A DNA stretch of 64,000 nt from Lysinibacillus fusiformis (GTDB lineage: Bacteria; Bacillota; Bacilli; Bacillales_A; Planococcaceae). The position numbers and the translations under genes are program-made. Shown here one piece after another: positions 44,254 to 52,413 of this stretch. The stretch lies in contig NZ_CP070490.1 of NCBI RefSeq assembly GCF_016925635.1, positions 434,001 through 498,000 of the forward strand, in the 5' to 3' direction. How positions within the stretch are numbered: position 1 is the first letter of the stretch; every line of letters starts with the position of its first letter. The notes beneath the pieces are model-generated. The model was given only the letters and a program-made list of their open reading frames with translations, made no database searches and was not told the DNA's origin.

Positions 44254-45065
44254 CGACGATTGCTGGCTCAGATAGCGGAGGCGGTGCTGGTATACAGGCT
44301 GATTTAAAAACATTTCAGGAATTAAAAGTGTTTGGCACTTCTGTCATTACAGCATTAACTGCACAAAATACATTGGGTGTAACAGGTGTTTACCCAATTG
44401 ACGTTTCCTTTATAAAAAAACAATTCGAGGCCTTAGTAGAAGATTTTTCAATAACTGCGATTAAAACAGGAATGCTTTATTCCTCAGCTATTATCAAAAC
44501 AATCGCAAGCATGATCGGTGAGCTAAACATTCCACTGATTGTTGATCCAGTGATGATTGCAAAAGGTGGAGAAAGCCTATTGCAGCAAGAAGCTATCGAT
44601 GCACTATGCTCAACTTTACTACCACTCGCTACGGTTGTTACGCCCAATATACCCGAAGCAGAGACACTTACAGGGAGAACTATTCATCATTTTGAAGATA
44701 TGAAAGAAGTAGCTCAAAGCTTGTTACAACTTGGTGTACAATGTGTCATCATCAAAGGTGGACATTTAACAGATCCACTTTATGCCATTGATTATGTATT
44801 TTTCAAAAATGGACGATCTTTTTCGATGCAATCTCCTCGAATCCAAACAAAAAATACGCACGGTACTGGATGTACATTTTCAGCAGCACTTACTGCTTTT
44901 CTTGGACAAGGATTTGCTATGGAAGAAGCCATTATTGAAGCTAAAAAGTTTATCCAATTAGCAATTATGTATGATTTATCGATTGGAAATGGTCATGGAC
45001 CCACAAATCATTTTGCTTATCAACAGCATAAAGAAGCCTGTGAGGTGATTATTCATGAAACGTGA
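44241..45065 (+). CDS. thiD: Hydroxymethylpyrimidine/phosphomethylpyrimidine kinase
   Basis: ThiD phosphorylates HMP twice to give the pyrimidine substrate of ThiE. Motifs are [19 protein letters not shown] (residues about 7-25), [33 protein letters not shown] and the ribokinase-type [15 protein letters not shown] with its catalytic aspartate replaced in the usual cysteine form. The length of 274 residues is normal. It overlaps thiM by 13 and thiE by 11 bases, so translation is coupled. Confidence 0.95.
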   Translation: MHIVTTIAGSDSGGGAGIQADLKTFQELKVFGTSVITALTAQNTLGVTGVYPIDVSFIKKQFEALVEDFSITAIKTGMLYSSAIIKTIASMIGELNIPLIVDPVMIAKGGESLLQQEAIDALCSTLLPLATVVTPNIPEAETLTGRTIHHFEDMKEVAQSLLQLGVQCVIIKGGHLTDPLYAIDYVFFKNGRSFSMQSPRIQTKNTHGTGCTFSAALTAFLGQGFAMEEAIIEAKKFIQLAIMYDLSIGNGHGPTNHFAYQQHKEACEVIIHET

Positions 45066-45699
45066 GGATTTGCAGCTTTATTTTATTATGGGTACGAGCA
45101 ATGTTCCTCATCATGAACAATCGATCTATATCCTAGAAAAGGCATTACAAGCAGGCATTACAATGTTTCAATTTCGCGAAAAAGGTCCTCATGTGTTAAC
45201 TGGATTAGCCTATGAACAGTTTGCACGCCAATGTCAAAAACGATGTCATCAGTATAGTGTACCCTTTATCGTTAATGACGATGTCGAGCTAGCGATGCGA
45301 CTCGGTGCTGATGGTGTTCATATCGGACAAGATGATTTACCTGTTGGAGTAGCACGGAAAAGAATTGGGAACATGATTCTTGGTGTTTCTGTCCATTCAC
45401 AGGACGAATTGCAAACGGCTATTAACCATCAAGCTGATTATGTAGGGATTGGTCCAATCTTTGCAACATCTTCTAAAAGTGATGCACAACCACCTTGTGG
45501 CACATCTTTTTTACAGCAGGCTCGTTATCTTCATCCTGAATTACCGATTGTAGCAATCGGAGGAATTAATTGTACAAATGCACATGCTGTATTTCAAGCT
45601 GGTGCTGATGGTATTGCTGTGATTTCAGCTATCTGTCAAAGCGAAGATATTGAACATACAGTATCTACGTTTAAGTCTTTATGTCGTATAAATAAATGA
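45055..45699 (+). CDS. thiE: Thiamine-phosphate synthase
   Basis: ThiE joins HMP-PP and thiazole phosphate. The TIM barrel has ITMFQFREKG, FIVNDDVELAMRLGADGVHIGQDD, the pyrophosphate-binding GPIFATSSKSDAQPPCG and the C-terminal GGINCTNAHAVFQAGADGIAVIS. The length of 214 residues is usual. The start ATG at 45055 has GAGGTGA. It is the last gene of thiMDE. No thiC or thiazole-forming genes are present here, so the operon supports salvage. Confidence 0.96.
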   Translation: MKREDLQLYFIMGTSNVPHHEQSIYILEKALQAGITMFQFREKGPHVLTGLAYEQFARQCQKRCHQYSVPFIVNDDVELAMRLGADGVHIGQDDLPVGVARKRIGNMILGVSVHSQDELQTAINHQADYVGIGPIFATSSKSDAQPPCGTSFLQQARYLHPELPIVAIGGINCTNAHAVFQAGADGIAVISAICQSEDIEHTVSTFKSLCRINK

Positions 45700-45713
45700 T
45701 CAATAAACAAACT

Positions 45714-45744
45714 AAAACCAGTGCCTTTTACGGTCACTGGTTTT
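45714..45744 (+). terminator. Bidirectional terminator between thiE and sspA
   Basis: The stem AAAACCAGTG(a)CC with GGTCACTGGTTTT lies between convergent stops. T runs are short on both strands. Confidence 0.8.
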
Positions 45745-45769
45745 AAGTTTATAAATGCTTAATCAGCAT

Positions 45770-45985
45770 TTATTGGTTGTTTGGCATACCTTTTAATTGA
45801 GATTCTGCCATTTGTACAAGACGTTTAGTGATTTCACCACCAACGGAACCGTTGGCACGAGCTGAAGCTTCAGCTCCTAATTGAACACCAAATTCTTGTG
45901 CAATTTCGTATTTCATTTGATCAAGTGCTTGTTGTACACCAGGTACTGCAAGCTTGTTTGAACTGCGGTTGTTGTTTGAAGTCAT
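45770..45985 (-). CDS. sspA: Alpha/beta-type small acid-soluble spore protein
   Basis: These proteins coat and protect spore DNA and feed amino acids to the germinating spore. The 71-residue product has the germination protease site in [12 protein letters not shown] and the conserved [23 protein letters not shown] at 45985 follows AAGGAGGTG; a GTG three codons upstream lies on that site. The place next to thiI matches B. subtilis sspA. A sigma-G-like promoter precedes it, so expression in the forespore is expected. Confidence 0.95.
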   Translation of the reverse strand: MTSNNNRSSNKLAVPGVQQALDQMKYEIAQEFGVQLGAEASARANGSVGGEITKRLVQMAESQLKGMPNNQ

Positions 45986-46007
45986 GTCTCTCACCTCCTT
46001 GTGAATA

Positions 46008-46037
46008 TAGAATGTGCGATATTAGATTTTTAATACA
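46008..46037 (-). promoter_or_regulatory. Sigma-G-like promoter of sspA
   Basis: On the minus strand TGTATT (46037-46032), 17 bases, then CATTCTA (46014-46008). The -10 box differs from the forespore consensus CATACTA at one position. This agrees with the known sigma-G control of ssp genes. Confidence 0.65.
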
Positions 46038-46088
46038 AAAATTTTAGAGGTAAATTGTACCTCTATTGGAATACCGTTAGTCACGCAA

Positions 46089-46127
46089 AAAAGCCGTCTC
46101 AAAATGGGCTTTGAGACGGCTTTTAAA
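46089..46127 (-). terminator. Terminator of iscS-thiI
   Basis: A perfect stem AAAAGCCGTCTCAAA with TTTGAGACGGCTTTT is followed by T on the minus strand, right after the thiI stop. Confidence 0.95.
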
Positions 46128-46130
46128 ACC

Positions 46131-47342
46131 TTATAATAGATCTGCAAATTTATCTTGTTGCTGTTCTTCTTTCTTAGGGAAAATATAGACCTCGCGATTT
46201 TTCACTGCTCGCTCAATCAATTCATCAAAATCAGAGAAGCTTTCATAATGCTCCACCTTTTCAAGCTTTGGTTTTGTTTTAGGACTTGCTGGTGTAAAAA
46301 TCGTACAGCAATCTTCAAATGGCTGAATAGATGTTTCGTATGTGCCGATTTTCTCAGCCTTATCGATAATTTCTAATTTATCTGTTGAAATCAGCGGACG
46401 TAGAATAGGTGTATTTGTTACTGCATTAATTGCTGTTAAGCTTTCAAGCGTTTGACTCGCTACTTGTCCAAGGCTTTCACCCGTTACAATAGCAAGTGCA
46501 CCAATTTCCTCACGCACCTGATCAGCAACCTTCAGCATCATTCGGCGTGTTGTTGTCATCGATACGTTAGAAGGTACTTTTTCTTTAATAAGAACTTGTA
46601 TTTCAGTAAAAGGAATAACATGCAAACGAATACTAGCACCAAATTTCGTTAATTCATTAGCAAGCACTTTAACTTTTTCTAATGAATTTTGGCTTGTATA
46701 AGGTGGACTAAAGAAATGAATCGCTTCTAATCGCACACCACGCTTCATCATTAAATAACCTGCGACAGGGCTATCAATACCGCCTGATAGCATTAATAAA
46801 GACTTCCCATTAGATCCTACTGGCATTCCACCTGCACCAGGAATGACTTGTGCCATCATATAAGTTGCATCATGACGAACTTCTACACGTAGCTCAATAT
46901 CAGGCTTTTTCACTTTGACAGATAAATTTTGAAATTGCGGTAAAACATAGCCACCAATCTCACGTTGGATGGCGTGAGATTCTAATGGAAATGTTTTATC
47001 AGTACGTTTTACTTCTACTTTAAATGTATGTTGCTCGTCTTTAAATGTCTCCATAATCGTGATAGCGAGCTTTTTCATACTTTCCATCTCTTTTTCACAT
47101 GCAGCTACAGGGCTAAATGATTGAATACCAAAAATTTTAGGTAAACCTGTAATTAGCGTCTGCATTTGTGCTTCGTCCTCTATAGCAATAAACATACGAT
47201 CACGTTCTGTACGAATATGCAGTTGACCTAAATCAGCAAAAGCATGTCGAATATTTTCACGTAAGCGGCGAATAAAATCCATTTTGTTGCGGCCTTTTGT
47301 AGAAAGCTCACCATATCGAATTAAAATTTCTTTCCAAATCAT
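46131..47342 (-). CDS. thiI: tRNA 4-thiouridine synthase ThiI
   Basis: ThiI adenylates and thiolates uridine 8 of tRNA and in some bacteria supplies sulfur for thiazole. A ferredoxin-like and THUMP domain (residues about 1-165) precedes the PP-loop LLMLSGGIDSPVAGYLMMKRG (about 180-200). A C-terminal PFEDCCTIFTP is present, but there is no rhodanese domain, as usual in Bacillus. The length is 403 residues. The ATG follows the iscS stop with no gap and has AAAGGAG. The pair with the cysteine desulfurase suggests direct sulfur transfer. Confidence 0.96.
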   Translation of the reverse strand: MIWKEILIRYGELSTKGRNKMDFIRRLRENIRHAFADLGQLHIRTERDRMFIAIEDEAQMQTLITGLPKIFGIQSFSPVAACEKEMESMKKLAITIMETFKDEQHTFKVEVKRTDKTFPLESHAIQREIGGYVLPQFQNLSVKVKKPDIELRVEVRHDATYMMAQVIPGAGGMPVGSNGKSLLMLSGGIDSPVAGYLMMKRGVRLEAIHFFSPPYTSQNSLEKVKVLANELTKFGASIRLHVIPFTEIQVLIKEKVPSNVSMTTTRRMMLKVADQVREEIGALAIVTGESLGQVASQTLESLTAINAVTNTPILRPLISTDKLEIIDKAEKIGTYETSIQPFEDCCTIFTPASPKTKPKLEKVEHYESFSDFDELIERAVKNREVYIFPKKEEQQQDKFADLL

Positions 47343-48494
47343 TTACTTATTTTCTCCTTTGAGTTCCAACATTACTTCTGCAAGTACTTGTTTAAACTTT
47401 TCTATATCTTCTATTGTGTTATGTGCGCCAAAGCTAATGCGAATCACACCTTTTTTATAATGCTCATCAAGGTGTAGTGCCTCGACTACATGGCTTGTTT
47501 TCGTTTGCTTGGATGAACATGCACTTGATGTTGACACAATGACACCGCGTTTTTGCATAGCATTAATAATAACTTCCCCTTTTAAATCACGAACACTAAA
47601 TGACATAATATGCGCAGCTCCTTGTGGGGTCGATAAAACATGGACTGCTTCTCCATATCCGTCTAGCTGAGCTCGAATTTCATCATGCCATTGACGGTAT
47701 TTATTTGCGCGTTCGTTCATTGTTTCAACGGCCAATCGAGCCGCTTTCGCTAAAGCAACAGCTTGCGGAACTGCCACAGTACCGCTGCGCATTCCAAATT
47801 CCTGACCACCACCAAGAGCAAAAGGCTGCCATCTCACGGGTTTACGGAATGCTAATACACCTGAGCCTTTAAAGCCATGAATTTTATGACCAGAGATAGA
47901 AATACAGTCTGGGCCTTCTTCTTTAAAGGATATAGCTAATTTCCCAAAGCTTTGAACAGCATCAACATGAAAGGCTGCACGACTCATTTCATGAATCATT
48001 TTTGCTGCTTCCTTTATAGGCTGAATCGTACCCATTTCATTATTCACATGCATGATGCTAACTAAAATGGTTTCTTTTCGTATTTTAGTACGAAGCTCAT
48101 CGAGAGAAATCACACCATTTCGATCAACACGAAGATATTCAACATCATAGCCCTCTTTTTCAAGCTGTTTCATCGTTTCTAGCACTGAAGGATGTTCAAT
48201 TTCAGTCGTTAAAATATGCTTTCCTATATGCGTATTACTACGTGCTATGCCAAAAATAGCTGCATTATTTGATTCTGTACCACCTGAAGTAAATAGCACA
48301 TTTTTTGCCTCTGTCTGCAAAATATCTGCTACTTGCTCACGCGCACGCATTAATAAATCATTTGCTTCAACACCCATGGCATGGATGGAAGCAGGGTTGG
48401 CATAATACTGCTCATTGACAGCCATGAATGCTTGCATAACCTCATTTAAAGGCTTTGTTGTTGCACTATTATCTAAATAAATCGTATTAACCAT
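47343..48494 (-). CDS. Cysteine desulfurase, dedicated to ThiI (NifZ type)
   Basis: This PLP enzyme makes alanine and a protein persulfide from cysteine. The start is IYLDNSATTKPLNEVMQAF, the cofactor lysine is in SISGHKIHGFKGSG and the active cysteine is in VSTSSACSSKQ. GGTESNNAAIFG binds PLP phosphate. The length of 383 residues fits the B. subtilis NifZ group that works with ThiI. The start ATG at 48494 has only a weak site. It is transcribed with thiI and adjoins the thiamin operon. Confidence 0.93.
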   Translation of the reverse strand: MVNTIYLDNSATTKPLNEVMQAFMAVNEQYYANPASIHAMGVEANDLLMRAREQVADILQTEAKNVLFTSGGTESNNAAIFGIARSNTHIGKHILTTEIEHPSVLETMKQLEKEGYDVEYLRVDRNGVISLDELRTKIRKETILVSIMHVNNEMGTIQPIKEAAKMIHEMSRAAFHVDAVQSFGKLAISFKEEGPDCISISGHKIHGFKGSGVLAFRKPVRWQPFALGGGQEFGMRSGTVAVPQAVALAKAARLAVETMNERANKYRQWHDEIRAQLDGYGEAVHVLSTPQGAAHIMSFSVRDLKGEVIINAMQKRGVIVSTSSACSSKQTKTSHVVEALHLDEHYKKGVIRISFGAHNTIEDIEKFKQVLAEVMLELKGENK

Positions 48495-48600
48495 AACTTT
48501 TCACACACTTTCAAAACGTTGATTTAACGGTATTTATCATAACGCAATCTTTGGCGATTGACCACTAACTTTAACGATTCTTTAAATTTTAATTGGTATC

Positions 48601-49068
48601 CTACATTTTTTTCAACATCGTGATAAATTCTGTGGGCGTACTAAATTCGATCGCTTTAACAAAACCTAATTTTTCATAAAGATGGATTGCTCGCTTATTA
48701 AATAGGGCGACTGTTAAGCGAAGTGGTAGATGATGCTCTTGTTGAACTGTTTGTACAATAAACGAAAAAAATGCCGTTCCTAATCCTTGACCTGTTAGAT
48801 TTGGTTTCATACCAATTCCAATATCTACACAGCATTCTATATATGCACCAATATCCTGTCCCTTTGGCACTTGTGCTGCCAAACCTGTGCAATAATAGCC
48901 GATTAACTCCCCCTGATTATTAAAGATAGCAAAGTAGGGATGATCAAGCATTTCTTGTACATTTTCATCCGATAATTCATTATTGTAAAAATCGTAAGGT
49001 TCTGCATATTGCCATTGTAAAATTTCACTTGCAAACTGTTCATTCATTTTTTTTATCGACAGCTTCAC
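48601..49068 (-). CDS. GNAT family N-acetyltransferase
   Basis: The 155-residue protein has a GNAT fold. The acetyl-CoA loop is in GMKPNLTGQGLGTAFFSFIV (residues about 86-105), and LRLTVALFNKRAIHLYEKLGFVKA is the C-terminal motif B. The N-terminal EILQWQYAEPYDFYNNE resembles the RimJ/RimL-like group. The substrate is unknown. The start is GTG at 49068 with AGGATGTGAT upstream; an ATG seven codons later is possible. It is monocistronic. Confidence 0.85.
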   Translation of the reverse strand: MKLSIKKMNEQFASEILQWQYAEPYDFYNNELSDENVQEMLDHPYFAIFNNQGELIGYYCTGLAAQVPKGQDIGAYIECCVDIGIGMKPNLTGQGLGTAFFSFIVQTVQQEHHLPLRLTVALFNKRAIHLYEKLGFVKAIEFSTPTEFITMLKKM

Positions 49069-49103
49069 ACTGAATCACATCCTCATCTATGCAATAAATA
49101 GAA

Positions 49104-49142
49104 AGCTGTCTAAAAAGTAATCGCTATACTTTTTAGACAGCT
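49104..49142 (-). terminator. Terminator of ezrA
   Basis: The stem AGCTGTCTAAAAAGT with ACTTTTTAGACAGCT is perfect. The tail TTCTATTT after it is only moderately T-rich on the minus strand. Confidence 0.75.
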
Positions 49143-49158
49143 CAAAATGTTATTCGAA

Positions 49159-50859
49159 TTATTTTACTGTGAATTGTTCAGCAACCATTTCTTGAATACG
49201 CTTTAAAGCACCTGGCTCCATTTCTTCCACTGCTGTACCTGCTTCTTCTAAAGCCTTCGCATAACGGAATTGGTGGAAAGCCTCTTCTGCTTCTTTTAAA
49301 CGTCCGTTCAATTTCGGGTTCGATGCACGGTGACGATTACCGTACTGAATAATGCGTTCAATGAGCATCACATTTTCTATTAATTCATGTGCTTTTACTT
49401 TAACATCCTCTACGCAAAGTGTTGCTGCATTTAGATTATTATGAACCGTTCCCATATTAAGCGGTACTTCTTGCAAGCTTTGCATGACAACATAGATGTG
49501 CTCTGCAGCCTCATCAAGACGTGCATCCATCTCCTCAGGAATCCCTGGAATATTTGCCTTGTTTAATAAACGATCGGTATCTTGTAATATTTTCTTTAAG
49601 TTTTCGACTTGAGCGCGTGCCTTATTTTCATCTATTCGAAGTTTCTTCATTGTATTCGATAGATGCCCTTGTTCTTCATGAATTCGTTCTAGCTCTTCAC
49701 TAATTTCGATTAACTCTTCCTGTAAGCTAGAATAAGCCGATTTTTCTTCCTTAACTCGCATGGCTAATAAATCATAGCGACGTTGCAGTGCTTCCAATTG
49801 TTTTAAAGCGGCTTTTGGAATTTCAGCATCCTTTTCATTTAAATGGTAACTTTGTTGCACATACGTTGCCTCATCATTCACTAACTTTGTAGAAGAAATG
49901 ACATTGGTGATAGAGCTTAATAAACGATCACAATTTTGATCTACATAATTTTTAGCAATAACCTCTTTTTCAAGTAAATCATAAAAACGATCGATTTCTT
50001 CATTAATCTCTGTCACACGAGGTTTAACAACTTTTAAATTAAGCTCTGCAAGGTCCAGCTTTAATGCATCAAATTCTTTTTCATATTTATTAAGTGCATC
50101 TTTCAATTCTAAATGCTGTAAATAGTAAGATTGGTCTTCCATTTCTCGCTGACCATTACGCAATTCCTGAACCGCACCTGGTAACTTAACTTGAATTTCC
50201 GTTAAAATAGTAGGAACATCATTAATATACTCGAATGTCTGCTGAGATTCTTGATTTAAGCTAATAACAATTTCTCGTGCTTGCAAATAATTGCCTTCAT
50301 TTGTCAATACATCGAACTCTTCAAATTTTTGAACAAATGTCTCCAGCTTTTTCTCCAATGCAGGTAGTGCTACACCAAATGAATGCTGATGAGCCAGCAA
50401 TGTCTTTCTTGCAGAGCGATAGTATTCTTTTAATTGTTCGATTTCAATTCGATTTTTTTCTTCGCTGCCAATTAATTCATTCAGTTCTTCTAAAATATTA
50501 TTTTTATCTTGGTCGCATTTTTCAATGTAATCTTCAATTTCACGTTCTATTAAAGTTGCCCTTTTAAAACGAAGTCGATTAATTTGATCCTCAGCATCAA
50601 ATAGAAGAGAATCGATTTTAGTCATATGTACATCGATGACTTCATCCCAAGTATTGCGCCATCGTTCAAACATTTCTTCCGTTTCACCGTTCATGTTTAA
50701 AGATTTTACTTTTGAAATTTCTTCATTTATAGGATTATGTTGTATTTGTAATTTTTCATTTTCAAGTTTTGCAATAATTGCAACATGTTTTCTTCGCATC
50801 ATAAATCCTACTATGGCTAAAATTAATAGTAGGATAATCGGAATGATGATATACTCCAT
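49159..50859 (-). CDS. ezrA: Septation ring formation regulator EzrA
   Basis: EzrA is a membrane protein that restrains FtsZ ring assembly away from midcell and recruits PBP1. An N-terminal helix (residues about 2-20) with a short outside end is followed by long spectrin-like helical repeats, rich in Glu, Lys and Leu, to the end. The conserved C-terminal patch is visible as YGNRHRASNPKLNGRLKEAE. The length of 566 residues matches the family. The start at 50859 has AGGAGG. The position next to hisJ and iscS is as in B. subtilis. Confidence 0.95.
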   Translation of the reverse strand: MEYIIIPIILLLILAIVGFMMRRKHVAIIAKLENEKLQIQHNPINEEISKVKSLNMNGETEEMFERWRNTWDEVIDVHMTKIDSLLFDAEDQINRLRFKRATLIEREIEDYIEKCDQDKNNILEELNELIGSEEKNRIEIEQLKEYYRSARKTLLAHQHSFGVALPALEKKLETFVQKFEEFDVLTNEGNYLQAREIVISLNQESQQTFEYINDVPTILTEIQVKLPGAVQELRNGQREMEDQSYYLQHLELKDALNKYEKEFDALKLDLAELNLKVVKPRVTEINEEIDRFYDLLEKEVIAKNYVDQNCDRLLSSITNVISSTKLVNDEATYVQQSYHLNEKDAEIPKAALKQLEALQRRYDLLAMRVKEEKSAYSSLQEELIEISEELERIHEEQGHLSNTMKKLRIDENKARAQVENLKKILQDTDRLLNKANIPGIPEEMDARLDEAAEHIYVVMQSLQEVPLNMGTVHNNLNAATLCVEDVKVKAHELIENVMLIERIIQYGNRHRASNPKLNGRLKEAEEAFHQFRYAKALEEAGTAVEEMEPGALKRIQEMVAEQFTVK

Positions 50860-51022
50860 CGTAAGCCTCCTATTCTACAATAAACGAATTGGCTAGTTGT
50901 ATTTATTATATACTATGTTTTCGCCTTTTGTACTAAAATTTAAGTGTTTTTCAGAAAACTGTATTTTCGCTATTGTGAAATATTTAAATAGCGTATCTAT
51001 AGAGCTAAAGGAGTGGTAAATT

Positions 51023-51817
51023 ATGAAACGTGATGGGCATATACATAGTCCTTTTTGTCCACATGGCACTACGGACTCATTCAACCAATATATTGAAAAA
51101 GCAATTTCTCATCATTTCAAAGATATAACATTTACAGAACACGCCCCATTGCCCAAAAGTTTTTTTGATCCAACCCCGCAACAAGATAGTGGCATGAACC
51201 CTGATGATCTCATGCCTTACATTAAAGAATTGCAACACCTGCAACAACGGTATGCACAGGATATTCGCATCCGTATCGGATTAGAGGTTGACTATATCCA
51301 AGGTTACGAACAAGAAACTCGTCAACTCCTTGATACATATGGACATTTTTTAGATGACGCTATTTTATCAGTTCATTTTTTAAAATGGCAAGATACCTTT
51401 GTATGTATCGACTTTTCTTCTGAATGCTTTATTGATTTTTCAAAAAAAGTTGGCTCTGTTGAACAGGTTTATGATTTATATTATGATACTGTCCTACAAT
51501 CAATTAGAGCAGATCTTGGTCCATACAAACCAAAACGGATTGGGCACCCATCACTTATTCATAAATTCCAACTGGCGCACAACGAAAAAATCGATGATGC
51601 ACGACGTATTAGAGAAGTATTGGACAGCATGAAATGTGCGGGCTATGAATTAGATTTAAATAGTGCTGGTTTAAGTAAACAATATTGTCAGGAGCCCTAT
51701 CCACCTTTTGCCTTTATCCATTATAGTCAAGCTATTCAACTACCATATGTATTTGGTTCGGATGCACATAGCGCAGAGGATTTACATCAACACTATAATG
51801 TTATATTACCAATATAA
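51023..51817 (+). CDS. hisJ: Histidinol-phosphatase HisJ (PHP family)
   Basis: HisJ removes phosphate from histidinol phosphate in histidine synthesis. The PHP motifs are RDGHIHSPFCPHGTTDS at the N-terminus, ITFTEHAPLP, GLEVDYIQGYE and the C-terminal FGSDAHSAEDL, all with metal-binding residues kept. The length of 264 residues matches B. subtilis HisJ. The start ATG at 51023 has AAAGGAG. It is divergent from ezrA and followed 24 bases later by the fRMsr gene, so the two may be cotranscribed. Confidence 0.95.
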   Translation: MKRDGHIHSPFCPHGTTDSFNQYIEKAISHHFKDITFTEHAPLPKSFFDPTPQQDSGMNPDDLMPYIKELQHLQQRYAQDIRIRIGLEVDYIQGYEQETRQLLDTYGHFLDDAILSVHFLKWQDTFVCIDFSSECFIDFSKKVGSVEQVYDLYYDTVLQSIRADLGPYKPKRIGHPSLIHKFQLAHNEKIDDARRIREVLDSMKCAGYELDLNSAGLSKQYCQEPYPPFAFIHYSQAIQLPYVFGSDAHSAEDLHQHYNVILPI

Positions 51818-51841
51818 ATAATTTTTAAACGAGGTGCTTAT

Positions 51842-52321
51842 ATGTTTACACAAATTAATTACGAAGGATCCATTGCTGACCAATATCTAACATTATCAAA
51901 ACAATTAGATGCACTACTCACTGGTGAAACCAATCAAATTGCCAATTTAAGTAATGCCTCTGCTCTATTAAATCAGTTTTTAACAAACATCAACTGGATT
52001 GGTTTTTATCTCTTACAGGATAATGAACTTGTGCTAGGGCCATTCCAGGGTCTTCCTGCCTGTGTTAGAATCCCTATTGGACGTGGTGTTTGTGGTACAG
52101 CTGTGGCAACGAGAGAAACAATTGTTGTAAAAGATGTACACGATTTTCCAGGGCATATTGCTTGTGATGCGGCCTCACAGTCTGAAATTGTTATACCGCT
52201 GCTGAAACAAGGTGAGATCATCGGTGTATTAGATATCGATAGTCCTATTGTGAATCGCTTTTCAGAGGAAGATCGCAATGGCTTAGAGGAATTTGTTAAA
52301 ACACTACTCAATCATTTATAA
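51842..52321 (+). CDS. Free methionine-(R)-sulfoxide reductase (GAF domain, YtsP-like)
   Basis: The enzyme reduces free methionine-R-sulfoxide. The 159-residue GAF domain has NWIGFYLL, LGPFQGLPACVRIPIGRGVCGTA and VKDVHDFPGHIACDAASQSEIVIPL, in which three cysteines sit at the positions of the fRMsr family. The C-terminal GVLDIDSP is also typical. The gene matches B. subtilis ytsP by sequence and position. The start has GAGGTG. Confidence 0.92.
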   Translation: MFTQINYEGSIADQYLTLSKQLDALLTGETNQIANLSNASALLNQFLTNINWIGFYLLQDNELVLGPFQGLPACVRIPIGRGVCGTAVATRETIVVKDVHDFPGHIACDAASQSEIVIPLLKQGEIIGVLDIDSPIVNRFSEEDRNGLEEFVKTLLNHL

Positions 52322-52330
52322 TAAAACAAC

Positions 52331-52376
52331 AAAAATTACCCTGAAATGTTTTATATTGTCATTTCAGGGTAATTTA
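52331..52376. terminator. Bidirectional terminator between ytsP-like and ytrP-like genes
   Basis: A perfect stem (ATTACCCTGAAATG with CATTTCAGGGTAAT) lies between convergent stops. The minus strand has five T after it and the plus strand TTTATTT. Confidence 0.9.
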
Positions 52377-52413
52377 TTTAAACAACTATTCATTATATTG
52401 TGCTTCATCAAAC

